Source of the DNA: Bradyrhizobium sp. Ash2021
GTDB lineage: Bacteria; Pseudomonadota; Alphaproteobacteria; Rhizobiales; Xanthobacteraceae
Length of the DNA stretch: 64,000 bases
Direction of reading: 5' to 3'
Assembly (NCBI RefSeq): GCF_031202265.1
Contig: NZ_CP100604.1
Location: 1,532,501-1,596,500 of the forward strand
Below, piece after piece: positions 50,751-58,762 of this stretch (position 1 is its first letter; each line of letters begins with the position of its first letter). The translations under genes and the position numbers were made by a program. The notes under the pieces were generated by a model. That model was not told the origin of the DNA. It did not search any database and saw only the letters and a list, made by a program, of their open reading frames with translations.

Positions 50751-52181
50751 TCACCGCACCAGCACGTTGCGGAACTGCCAGGGATCCGAGGTGTCGATGT
50801 CTTCCGGGAACAGGCCGGGCCGGTCCGACAGCGGGGTCCAGTCGGTGTAGAAACCCTTCACCGGGCCGAGATACGGCCGCTGGATTTCGAGGCAGCGGTG
50901 GAAATCCATCTCATCGGCTTCGACGATGCCGGCGGTCGGATTTTCCAGCGCCCAAACCATGCCGGCGAGCACGGCTGAAGTCACCTGCATGCCGGTGGCA
51001 TTCTGGTAGGGGGCAATCTCACGGGTCTCCTCGATCGAGAGCTGCGAACCATACCAATAGGCGTTCCTGGCGTGGCCGTAGAGCAGCACGCCGAGCTCGT
51101 CGATGCCGTCCTCGATCTCGTTCTCGTCCAGGATGTGCCACTTCTGCTGCATCTGGCCGGTCGCCCCGAAGATTTCGTGCAACGAGAGCACGGCGTCGTT
51201 GGCGGGGTGATAGGCGTAATGGCAGGTCGGGCGATAGATCACCTTGGCGCCGTCGCGCACCGTGAAATAATCCGCGATCGAGATCGACTCGTTGTGGGTG
51301 ACGAGGAAGCCGTATTGTGCGCCCGGCGTCGGGCACCAGGAGCGCACGCGGGTGTTGGCGCCGGGCTGCAGAAGATAGATCGCGGCGCCGCAGCCTTCGG
51401 TGTGCTGGCGGCCGTTGTCCGGCATCCATTTTTCATGCGTGCCCCAGCCGAGTTCGGCCGGCTGCATGCCTTCGGAGACAAAGCCCTCCACCGACCAGGT
51501 GTTGACGAACACGTCCATCGGCTTAGGCTTCTTCGAGCGTTGGGTATCGCGCTCGGCGATATGGATGCCCTTAACGCCGAGCTTGTGGGCAAGCTGGCCC
51601 CAGCCTTCGCGGCTCTTCGGCTCGTTGAATTCGATCTTGGTGTCGCGGGCGATGTCGAGCAGCGCCTGCTTGACGAACCAGGACACCATGCCGGGATTGG
51701 CGCCGCAGGTGGAGACGGCGGTCGGCCCGCCCGGGTTCTTGCGCTTGGCGGCCAGCAGCGTCTCGCGCAGCGCGTAGTTCGAGCGCTTCTCGGGGCCGAT
51801 GTTCTTGTCGAAATAGAAGCCGAGCCATGGCTCGACCACGGTGTCGATATAGAGCGCGCCGATCTCCCGGCACATGGTCATGATATCGACCGAGGAGGTG
51901 TCGACCGAGAGGTTGACGCAAAAGCCCTGGCCGCCGCCGGCGGTCAACAGCGGCACCAGCACCTCGCGGTAATTGTCGCGGGTGATGCCCTGCTTGATGA
52001 AGCGCACGCCATGCTGCCTGGCGATCTCGCCGTCCTCATGCGGATCGATGATCACCAAGCGCGATTTGTCGTAGTCGAAATGCCGCTCGATCAAAGGCAG
52101 CGTGCCTTTGCCGATCGAGCCGAAGCCGATCATGACAATGGGGCCGGAAATTTTCGCGTGGATTGGCGCGGACGGGCTCAT
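50751..52181 (-). CDS. hss: Homospermidine synthase
   Basis: A 476-residue NAD-dependent enzyme that couples two putrescines to sym-homospermidine, the main polyamine of rhizobia. Rossmann loop VMIGFGSIGKGTLPLI, VNLSVDTSSVDIMTMCREIG, STCGANPGMVSWFVKQAL and the C-terminal YLGPVKGFYTDWTPL are the family blocks. The putrescine it uses would come from the ornithine decarboxylase at 53708. RidA and GNAT genes separate them. Confidence 0.95.
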   Translation of the reverse strand: MSPSAPIHAKISGPIVMIGFGSIGKGTLPLIERHFDYDKSRLVIIDPHEDGEIARQHGVRFIKQGITRDNYREVLVPLLTAGGGQGFCVNLSVDTSSVDIMTMCREIGALYIDTVVEPWLGFYFDKNIGPEKRSNYALRETLLAAKRKNPGGPTAVSTCGANPGMVSWFVKQALLDIARDTKIEFNEPKSREGWGQLAHKLGVKGIHIAERDTQRSKKPKPMDVFVNTWSVEGFVSEGMQPAELGWGTHEKWMPDNGRQHTEGCGAAIYLLQPGANTRVRSWCPTPGAQYGFLVTHNESISIADYFTVRDGAKVIYRPTCHYAYHPANDAVLSLHEIFGATGQMQQKWHILDENEIEDGIDELGVLLYGHARNAYWYGSQLSIEETREIAPYQNATGMQVTSAVLAGMVWALENPTAGIVEADEMDFHRCLEIQRPYLGPVKGFYTDWTPLSDRPGLFPEDIDTSDPWQFRNVLVR

Positions 52182-52230
52182 GAATATCTCCAGAAGATTA
52201 AGGCGGGCTGCGGCGTTATGGGGTCTTCAA

Positions 52231-52277
52231 GCCAAGTGGATACCGGTTCGCGTGAAGAAAACGCGTCAAGCAAAAGA
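52231..52277 (-). repeat. GCGAAGTGG..CGCGTCAA repeat, partial copy
   Basis: CCAAGTGGATACCGGTTCGC followed by GTGAAGAAAACGCGTCAAGC is a truncated copy of the arm seen at 52692 and 55941. It lies between RidA and hss. Confidence 0.7.
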
Positions 52278-52285
52278 CGGGGGGA

Positions 52286-52675
52286 TCAGGCGGTACGTCG
52301 CTTGGCGGTCACTTCGATCTCGACCTTCATCTCGGGCTTGTAGAGACCTGCGACGACCAAAAGCGTTGCCGCCGGCCGGATGTTGCCGAGAACTTCGCCG
52401 CAGACCGCGAAATGGGCGTCTGCGTCCTCAGGCCGGGTGATGTAATAAGTCGCGCGGACGATATCGGCCATCGCGAAACCGCCTTCTTTCAGGGCGGCCT
52501 CGATGGTCTTGAAGCAGTTGCGTGACTGGCTCGTGACATCATCCGGCATCGTCATGGTGGTGTAGTCGTAGCCGGTGGTGCCGGCCACAAAGGCGAAATC
52601 GCCGTCGATGACGGCGCGGCTGTAGCCCGCGGTCTTCTCGAACGGCGAGCCAGTGGAAATCAGGCGGCGGGGCAT
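52286..52675 (-). CDS. RidA family enamine/imine deaminase
   Basis: A 129-residue YjgF/YER057c/UK114 protein: GDFAFVAGTTGYD, the Arg in IVRATYYIT, and a late IEVTAKRR (VEIEVTAKRRT) with catalytic Arg and Glu positions partly conserved. Such proteins hydrolyse reactive enamines that amino-acid and PLP enzymes release. The nearby PLP decarboxylase and homospermidine synthase make imines, so a protective role is plausible. Confidence 0.88.
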   Translation of the reverse strand: MPRRLISTGSPFEKTAGYSRAVIDGDFAFVAGTTGYDYTTMTMPDDVTSQSRNCFKTIEAALKEGGFAMADIVRATYYITRPEDADAHFAVCGEVLGNIRPAATLLVVAGLYKPEMKVEIEVTAKRRTA

Positions 52676-52691
52676 CAGGACCTCGGTTTCA

Positions 52692-52752
52692 TAACGTTTT
52701 CGAGCGAAGTGGGTACCGGTTCGCGTGAAGAAAACGCGTCAAATACAAAAGC
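52692..52752 (-). repeat. CGTTTTCGAGCGAAGTGGG..GCGTCAAA repeat, full copy
   Basis: TAACGTTTTCGAGCGAAGTG, GGTACCGGTTCGCGTGAAGA, AAACGCGTCAAATAC. Arms CGTTTTC and GAAAACG are inverted. It sits just upstream of RidA. The DNA between 52753 and 52803 shows nothing further. Confidence 0.8.
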
Positions 52753-52803
52753 TTTCCGCGGTGTTTAGGGGCATTTCCCGGCTACACGCAAGCGTTCGCT
52801 GTA

Positions 52804-52974
52804 TCAGCGGGAGCGCTCTGTCACGTCGGAGGCCGCAGGCGTGGCAGCGCCCCAGCGGCGCACAAAAATGTCCCTGACGATCATGACCGAGATCATGATG
52901 AAGAGGATGGTGGTGACAGCGCGGCGCAGGCGCGGGCGCGCAGCATCGCTTTGTGTGGGGAGGCTCTCCGGCAT
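52804..52974 (-). CDS. Small single-pass membrane protein, 56 aa
   Basis: ATG 52974 to TGA 52804 reads a polar N-terminus (MPESLPTQSDAARPRLRR), one hydrophobic helix (VTTILFIMISVMIVRDIF) and a polar tail (VRRWGAATPAA...). The frame is complete and basic residues flank the helix. It lies 10 bases after the GNAT gene on the same strand, so it may be cotranscribed. It falls below common length cut-offs. No strong ribosome-binding site. Unknown function. Confidence 0.55.
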   Translation of the reverse strand: MPESLPTQSDAARPRLRRAVTTILFIMISVMIVRDIFVRRWGAATPAASDVTERSR

Positions 52975-52984
52975 GGCGCGCGCT

Positions 52985-53587
52985 TTATGCCGCGTGCGGC
53001 ACGACGTGGAGTGCCTTCCTCGCCCGGACTGCCCTGGGCCTGAGCAACAACGCGCCGGTCGGGGCGATCATGCCCCAGGCACCATCGAGCGCGCCCTCGC
53101 AGAGCTCGAGGCCGAGCAGGCGGTCGCGCTCGAACGGGCCGGGCAGCGACAGCTCGCCGGTCTTGAGACCAGAGAAGCCGAAGCGGGCGTAGTAGGGCGC
53201 GTCACCAAGCAGGATCACGGCGCCATGGCCGCGCGCCTTGGCGACAGCCAGCGCGTGGTCCATCAGCGCAGCGCCGACGCCGAGGCCGCGGCAGGTCGCG
53301 TCGACCGCCAGCGGCCCCAGCATCAGCGCCGGCTTGCCCCCCGCGCTGACGTGCCACAACCGCACGGTTCCGACCAACCGTCCCTGGCGCACGGCCGACA
53401 GGCTAAGGCCTTCGGCGGGCGCGCGTCCGTCGCGCAGGCGCTGGCAGGTGCGCGTATGGCGGTTGTCGCCAAAGCAGGCATCCAGCAGCGCTTCGCGCGC
53501 AACGACGTCTGAAGCCCGTTCCGCACGGATCGCGAACGGAGCGGCGTCAGGGATGAAGGTAACCGGGGTGTTCCGCAAAGCAGTCAT
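52985..53587 (-). CDS. GNAT family N-acetyltransferase
   Basis: A 200-residue protein with the acetyl-CoA motif LGPLAVDATCRGLGVGAALMDHAL (R-x-x-G-x-G/A) and AVILLGDAPYYARFGFSG, which matches the YhbS-like branch. Placed between ornithine decarboxylase and RidA. Polyamine acetylation is an obvious guess from context, but YhbS-type substrates are not established. ATG 53587 is used. Confidence 0.85.
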   Translation of the reverse strand: MTALRNTPVTFIPDAAPFAIRAERASDVVAREALLDACFGDNRHTRTCQRLRDGRAPAEGLSLSAVRQGRLVGTVRLWHVSAGGKPALMLGPLAVDATCRGLGVGAALMDHALAVAKARGHGAVILLGDAPYYARFGFSGLKTGELSLPGPFERDRLLGLELCEGALDGAWGMIAPTGALLLRPRAVRARKALHVVPHAA

Positions 53588-53658
53588 GGCACGTCAGTCC
53601 TCACTCCAACGGCGGGGCACGCCGCGGAGCGTTGTCAGAAAATCGGCAAATGAGGGGA

Positions 53659-53680
53659 GGGAGCCGGCAAGCCGGCTCCC
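53659..53680 (-). terminator. Hairpin after ornithine decarboxylase
   Basis: GGGAGCCGGC (53659-53668) and GCCGGCTCCC (53671-53680) form a perfect 10-bp stem 28 bases beyond the decarboxylase stop. There is no T run, so it may be a processing or stabilising hairpin. Confidence 0.55.
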
Positions 53681-53707
53681 GGTTAGTCAGGCCTCAGAGG
53701 AGGCAGC

Positions 53708-54850
53708 TTAGATGTGGTAGGTCCGCAGCGGCGGGATGCCGTTGAACGCCACCGCCGAGTAAGTCGACGTATAGGCCCCGGTGCCTTCGATCAGCAGCTT
53801 GTCGCCGATCTCGAGCGTCACCGGGAGCGGATACGGCATCTTCTCGTACAATACGTCGGCGGAATCGCAGGTCGGTCCTGCGAGCACGCACGGCGTCATG
53901 TCCGCCCCGTCATGCGGGGTACGGATGGCGTAGCGGATCGACTCGTCCATCGTCTCGGCGAGACCGCCGAATTTGCCGATGTCCAGATACACCCAGCGCA
54001 CCTCGTCCTCGTCGCTCTTCCTGGAGATCAGGACGACTTCGGTCTCGATGATGCCGGCATTTCCGACCATGCCGCGTCCCGGCTCGATGATGGTCTCCGG
54101 GATCTGGTTGCCGAAATGCTTGCGCAGCGCACGGAAGATCGACCGGCCGTACTGCACGACCGGAGGAACGTCCTTGAGGTATTTGGTCGGGAATCCGCCG
54201 CCCATGTTGACCATGGTGAGGTTGATCCCGCGCTCGGCACAGTCACGGAACACCGTCGAGGCCATCGACAGCGCACGATCCCACGCCTTCACCTTGCGCT
54301 GCTGCGAGCCGACATGGAACGAGATGCCGCACGGCTCCAGGCCCAGACGCTTGGCGAGGTCGAGCACCTCGACCGCCATCTCCGGATCGCAGCCGAACTT
54401 GCGCGACAGCGGCCATTCGGCGCCGGCGCAGTCATAGAGAATGCGGCAGAACACTTTTGCGCCGGGGGCGGCACGGGCGACCTTCTCGACCTCGGCGGCG
54501 CAGTCGACCGCGAACAGGCGAATGCCGAGCGCGAAGGCGCGCGCGATGTCGCGCTCCTTCTTGATCGTATTGCCATAGGAGACGCGGTCGGGCGTCGCCC
54601 CCGCAGCCAGCGCCATTTCGATTTCGGCAACGGTCGCGGTGTCGAAGCACGAGCCCATCGAGGCCAGCAGCGACAGCACCTCCGGCGCCGGGTTTGCCTT
54701 CACCGCGTAGAACACGCGGCTGTCCGGCAAGGCCTTGGCGAAGGTCTGGTAGTTGTCACGCACGACTTCGAGGTCGACCACGAGGCAAGGCTCGGTGTCC
54801 TGGCCCTCGCTGCGGCGGTTGCGCAGGAATTCCTGAATACGTTCGGTCAT
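53708..54850 (-). CDS. Ornithine decarboxylase (PLP fold type III)
   Basis: A 380-residue eukaryote-type decarboxylase, making putrescine from ornithine; lysine activity is also possible in this branch. The PLP lysine is Lys51 in FYAVKANP. GISFHVGSQ, NMGGGFP and IEPGRGMVG bind PLP phosphate, and the active-site Cys is in GPTCDSADVLYEKM. ATG 54850 has GGGAGAG upstream. The 5' leader carries a predicted speF element. It is the first polyamine gene; homospermidine synthase follows 1.5 kb downstream. Confidence 0.93.
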   Translation of the reverse strand: MTERIQEFLRNRRSEGQDTEPCLVVDLEVVRDNYQTFAKALPDSRVFYAVKANPAPEVLSLLASMGSCFDTATVAEIEMALAAGATPDRVSYGNTIKKERDIARAFALGIRLFAVDCAAEVEKVARAAPGAKVFCRILYDCAGAEWPLSRKFGCDPEMAVEVLDLAKRLGLEPCGISFHVGSQQRKVKAWDRALSMASTVFRDCAERGINLTMVNMGGGFPTKYLKDVPPVVQYGRSIFRALRKHFGNQIPETIIEPGRGMVGNAGIIETEVVLISRKSDEDEVRWVYLDIGKFGGLAETMDESIRYAIRTPHDGADMTPCVLAGPTCDSADVLYEKMPYPLPVTLEIGDKLLIEGTGAYTSTYSAVAFNGIPPLRTYHI

Positions 54851-54889
54851 AGCACTCTCCCAAACGGCCCAGCGACGGGGTTCCGTTCA

Positions 54890-55345
54890 AAAAATGATGT
54901 CGGGTATGAGCGCCCCGGCCACATCGCGCTTTGGAGGCGCAACGAAGCCAAAAGACTCAAACCAGACTGTGCTGCCGTGGATTGGTTGGGAATGATCCCG
55001 CCCGCACACCTGGCAATGAAGGACAAGCCTTTTCAGTAGCCCGCGCCGGCGTTGGAATGCCGGTAGAGACCAAAAAAGCCCGATCCGTCGTTGCTTTAAG
55101 TCGCGTCCCCCGTTGAGAGCGGGGTGCGCCGGTTCGCCTCCGGCTGCCAGTCACGGTTGCAAAGGATGCAGAGACCTTCAACGGCATCTCTTGAGAGAGA
55201 TGCTGGCCTCTCAAATCTTCGACCTCTGCGGTCTCGGACCTGAGCGACCCTCGGTTCTTCATCCCTTGGCGGCTGTCCGGCCTCTTGTCCGGATACCTAC
55301 CGACTGACACACGACCACAGGCACGTGCGAAATTGGGCAAAACGG
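54890..55345 (-). ncRNA. Predicted speF leader RNA of ornithine decarboxylase
   Basis: About 450 bases of structured, ORF-poor leader precede the decarboxylase. On the minus strand it has GGCTTTTTTGGTCTCTACCG, hairpins (CCGGCATTCCAACGCCGG; GCCGGAGGCGAACCGGC; CCCGCTCTCAACGGGG; GGCATCTCTCTCAAGAGATGCC-like pair), and an AGAGGTCGAAGATTTGAGAG block. Alphaproteobacteria carry the speF motif at exactly this position. I assign it by position and remembered look; I could not score the covariance model. The 5' limit is approximate. Confidence 0.55.
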
Positions 55346-55535
55346 GAAATAGTTCTTTTGAGTCCGCTTCGCAACATTTTTTTTAGGCTGTGCGTAAATT
55401 TCCCTAACGCGAGCTTGCAATGCCGCGCTCGGGCCGTGCTGAACATGAACAGGCGTTAAGACTTCTGAACAAAGCGTAAGTGCTTTGGCGCCTGTGCCGC
55501 AGCGGTTTCTCGCTCGCTCGCTGCAAGCGCGCTTC

Positions 55536-55585
55536 GTGCGGGCGCGCGTCAGGCACGTTTTGTGCGGGCGCGTCAGGCGCGCTTT
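55536..55585 (+). repeat. Two tandem copies of a 24-26-bp unit
   Basis: GTGCGGGCGCGCGTCAGGCA (55536) and GTGCGGGCGCGTCAGGCGCG (55562) with TTTT/CTTT ends. The second unit contains the stop codon and last codons of the membrane-protein gene at 55573. The first copies the same end downstream. Confidence 0.65.
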
Positions 55586-55833
55586 GTGAACGGCTCGACG
55601 CGCTGGGCGGCGCGGATGAACGCCACCATGATGAGGACGCCGATCGCAAACAGCGCCGCCTGCAGGATGTGCGCGCCGGTGTCGTTGAGCCCGAACAGAA
55701 TCGCGAGCGCCCAGCCGCCGGCAAACGCCGCGCCGAACACCTCCGCACCGATCAGGATCGCCGCCGAGATGACGGTGACGACGCTCGGCCAGACGATCTC
55801 GTTCTTGCCGGTGGATGAAGACTGTGGGCTCAT
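55573..55833 (-). CDS. Small membrane protein, 86 aa
   Basis: Starts MSPQSSSTGKNEIVWPSV. Two or more hydrophobic helices (about 17-47 in one or two spans, and 53-73). It ends EPFTKRA in a tandem repeat. AGGA precedes ATG 55833. No family recognised. The 55346-55535 stretch beyond it contains only the probable decarboxylase promoter and no gene. Confidence 0.65.
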   Translation of the reverse strand: MSPQSSSTGKNEIVWPSVVTVISAAILIGAEVFGAAFAGGWALAILFGLNDTGAHILQAALFAIGVLIMVAFIRAAQRVEPFTKRA

Positions 55834-55940
55834 GGATCAGGTCCTGTTCAGGGGCCGCAATCTCTCCGAAAAGTGCCCGTGTATCAAGCACAAAAGGCCT
55901 AAAAATGCCGTATCGCGTGATATAGATTGGGCCATCTTTC

Positions 55941-56022
55941 AAAGCGTTTTCGAGCGAAGTGGGTACCGGTTCGCGTGAAGAAAATGCGTCAAAAACAAGC
56001 CTGGAGCCCGAACGGGCTCCAG
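55941..56022 (+). repeat. Repeat AAAGCGTTTTCGAGC..GCGTCAAAAACAAG plus hairpin
   Basis: A full copy of the GCGTTTTCGAGCGAAGTGGG element (55941-55999), then CTGGAGCCCG (56001-56010) and CGGGCTCCAG (56013-56022), a perfect 10-bp stem. It ends 21 bases before the oligopeptidase start and lies within its leader. Confidence 0.8.
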
Positions 56023-56043
56023 TGGCGAAAAACGGGAATTGCG

Positions 56044-58119
56044 ATGTCAGAAACCCAGCAAACGGCAGTCACCAATCCGCTTCTGAAAGCTTGGCAGACG
56101 CCGTTCGAGGCGCCGCCCTTTGCCGAGATCGTCCCCGAACATTTCATGCCCGCCTTCGAGCAGGCCTTTGCCGATCACGCCGCCGAGATCGCGGCGATCA
56201 CCCACGATCCCTCCACGCCCGACTTCGCCAACACCATCACCGGGCTGGAGCGCTCGGGAAAGCTGCTCTCCAAGGTCTCGGCGGTGTTCTACGACCTGGT
56301 CTCGGCGAACTCCAATCCGGCGATCCTGGAGATCGACAAGGAGGTCTCCCTGCGGATGGCGCGGCACTGGAATCCGATCATGATGAATGCGGTGCTGTTC
56401 GGCCGCATCGCGATGCTGCACGAGAACCGCGCCAGCCTCGGGCTGTCAGGTGAGGAGATGCGGCTTCTGGAGCGGACCTATACCCGCTTCCATCGCGCCG
56501 GCGCCGGCCTCGACGAGGCCGCAAAGACCCGGATGGCCGAGATCAACGAGCGACTGGCGCATCTCGGCACCGCGTTCAGCCACCATCTGCTCGGCGACGA
56601 GCAGGACTGGTTCATGGAGCTCGGCGAGGACGACCGCGCCGGGCTGTCCGACAGTTTTGTGGCGGCGGCCAAGGCCGCGGCCGAAGAGCGCGGCATGGCC
56701 GGCAAGGCGATCATGACGCTGTCGCGGTCGTTCGTGGAGCCGTTCCTGAAGAGCTCGACCCGCCGCGACCTGCGTGAAAGGGTCTTCAAGGCGTTTACGG
56801 CGCGCGGCGACAACGGCAATGCCAACGACAACAACGACGCCATCGTGGAGATCCTCAGCCTCCGCGAGGAGAGCGCCAAAATCCTCGGCTTTGCGACCTA
56901 CGCTGCCTATCGGCTGGAGGATTCCATGGCCAAGACGCCGGAGGCGGTGCGGGGCCTGCTGGAGCGGGTCTGGAAGCCGGCCCGCGCCCGAGCGCTGGCC
57001 GACCGGGACGCGCTGCAGGCGCTGGTCACGGAGGAGGGCGGCAATTTCGCGCTGGCGCCGTGGGACTGGCGCTACTACGCCGAAAAACTGCGGCAGGCAC
57101 GCGCCAATTTCGACGATGCCGCCATAAAACCCTATCTGGTGCTCGACCACATGATCGAGGCCGCCTTCGACTGCGCCACCCGGCTGTTCGGTATCACCTT
57201 CGCCGAGCGCAAGGACGTTCCGACCTGGCATCCGGACGTCCGGGTCTGGGAGGTTAAGGACACTAACGGCCAGCACAAGGCGCTGTTCTATGGCGACTAC
57301 TTCGCCCGGTCCTCAAAACGCTCGGGCGCCTGGATGACCTCGCTGCGCGACCAGCAGAAGCTCGACGGCGCGATCGCGCCCTTGATCATCAATGTCTGCA
57401 ATTTCGCCAAGGGCGCCGACGGCGTGCCGTCGCTTTTGTCGCCGGACGACGCCCGCACCCTGTTCCACGAGTTCGGCCACGGCCTGCACGGCATGCTGTC
57501 TGATGTGACCTATCCCTCGCTATCGGGCACCTCCGTCTTCACCGATTTCGTCGAGCTGCCCTCGCAGCTTTACGAGCACTGGCAGGAGCAGCCGCAGGTG
57601 CTGCGGCAGTTTGCCCGGCATTACCAGACCGGCGAGCCGCTGCCGGACGATCTCCTGAAGCGCTTTCTCGCCGCGCGCAAATTCAACCAGGGCTTTGCCA
57701 CCGTGGAATTCGTGTCCTCGGCGCTGATCGATCTCGAATTCCACACCCAGCCGGCCGCCGCCAGCCGCGACGTGCGGACGTTCGAAAAGGCCGAGCTGGA
57801 AAAAATCGGCATGCCCACGGAAATCGCGATGCGGCACCGGCCGACCCAGTTCGGCCACATCTTCTCCGGCGACCATTATGCTTCCGGCTATTACAGCTAC
57901 ATGTGGTCGGAAGTGATGGACGCCGACGCCTTCGGCGCCTTCGAGGACGCCGGCGACATCTTCGATCCCGCTGTCGCAAAACGCCTGCACGACGATATCT
58001 ATTCCTCCGGCGGCTCGCGCGACCCCGAGGACGCCTATGTCGCGTTCCGCGGCCGCGAGCCGGAGCCCGACGCGCTGCTGCGGCGGCGGGGGCTGCTGGA
58101 AACGCCCGAGGCGGCCTGA
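56044..58119 (+). CDS. M3 family oligopeptidase (oligopeptidase A/dipeptidyl carboxypeptidase type)
   Basis: A 691-residue zinc metallopeptidase that trims short peptides in the cytoplasm. The zinc motif HEFGH is His475-Glu476-x-x-His479 (ARTLFHEFGHGLHGML), with Glu504 (FVELPSQ) as the third ligand. C-terminal YASGYYSYMWSEVMDADAFG is a substrate-binding signature. ATG 56044 is used; the open frame upstream is a repeat. No signal peptide. The next gene starts two bases after its stop. Confidence 0.93.
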   Translation: MSETQQTAVTNPLLKAWQTPFEAPPFAEIVPEHFMPAFEQAFADHAAEIAAITHDPSTPDFANTITGLERSGKLLSKVSAVFYDLVSANSNPAILEIDKEVSLRMARHWNPIMMNAVLFGRIAMLHENRASLGLSGEEMRLLERTYTRFHRAGAGLDEAAKTRMAEINERLAHLGTAFSHHLLGDEQDWFMELGEDDRAGLSDSFVAAAKAAAEERGMAGKAIMTLSRSFVEPFLKSSTRRDLRERVFKAFTARGDNGNANDNNDAIVEILSLREESAKILGFATYAAYRLEDSMAKTPEAVRGLLERVWKPARARALADRDALQALVTEEGGNFALAPWDWRYYAEKLRQARANFDDAAIKPYLVLDHMIEAAFDCATRLFGITFAERKDVPTWHPDVRVWEVKDTNGQHKALFYGDYFARSSKRSGAWMTSLRDQQKLDGAIAPLIINVCNFAKGADGVPSLLSPDDARTLFHEFGHGLHGMLSDVTYPSLSGTSVFTDFVELPSQLYEHWQEQPQVLRQFARHYQTGEPLPDDLLKRFLAARKFNQGFATVEFVSSALIDLEFHTQPAAASRDVRTFEKAELEKIGMPTEIAMRHRPTQFGHIFSGDHYASGYYSYMWSEVMDADAFGAFEDAGDIFDPAVAKRLHDDIYSSGGSRDPEDAYVAFRGREPEPDALLRRRGLLETPEAA

Positions 58120-58120
58120 G

Positions 58121-58762
58121 GTGAGGGCCGCCTTACGCTGGGTGCACGCGCTGCTGGTTGCCGGCGGCGTCGCGCTGGGCGCCGCGACGGCGGAGGCGCA
58201 TCCGCACGTCTGGATCACGGCCAAGAGCGAACTGATCTATGCGCCCGACGGCACCATCACCGGCGTGCGCCACGCCTGGACCTTTGACGACATGTTCTCG
58301 ACCTATGCCCTGCAGGGCATCGAGGCCAAGGTCAAAGGCGCCTACAGCCGCGAGGAACTGGCGTCGCTGGCGCAGACCAATGTCGAGTCGCTGAAGGAAT
58401 TCCGCTTCTTCACCTTCGCCAAGGCCGACGGCAAAAAAGAGAATTTTCTCGAGCCGGTCGACTACTTCCTCGAATTCAAGGACTCATTGCTGACGCTGCA
58501 TTTCACTTTGCCGGCGAAGACGCCGTTCAAGGCGAGGCAGCTCGCGCTCGAAGTGTTCGATCCCGAGTTCTTCATCGACTTCAAATATGCCGACCAGGAC
58601 CCGATCAAACTGGTCGGCGCGCCCGCCGACTGCAAGATGCAGTTCCAGCGGCCCAATGACGGCACCGCCGGCGCGCAAAAGCTCGGCGAGCAGAATTTTG
58701 CGGGCGGCGGCTCGAACTTCGGCATGATGTTCGCCAACAAGATCACCGTGGATTGCCCGTGA
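58121..58762 (+). CDS. DUF1007 family exported protein
   Basis: 213 residues, starting GTG 58121, one base after the oligopeptidase stop. A signal peptide (to about residue 24, TAEAH) precedes HPHVWITAKSELIYAPDG, the family block, and FDPEFFIDFKYADQDPI. DUF1007 proteins are periplasmic and usually encoded before a NicO-type transporter, as here, so they are thought to assist metal transport. Its stop overlaps the next start (GTGA). Confidence 0.85.
   Translation: MRAALRWVHALLVAGGVALGAATAEAHPHVWITAKSELIYAPDGTITGVRHAWTFDDMFSTYALQGIEAKVKGAYSREELASLAQTNVESLKEFRFFTFAKADGKKENFLEPVDYFLEFKDSLLTLHFTLPAKTPFKARQLALEVFDPEFFIDFKYADQDPIKLVGAPADCKMQFQRPNDGTAGAQKLGEQNFAGGGSNFGMMFANKITVDCP

Noticed and set aside
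54957..55340. A 127-codon minus-strand frame in the decarboxylase leader
   Set aside because: No hydrophobic or polyamine-related leader peptide features, and it overlaps the structured speF-like region. I treat it as chance.
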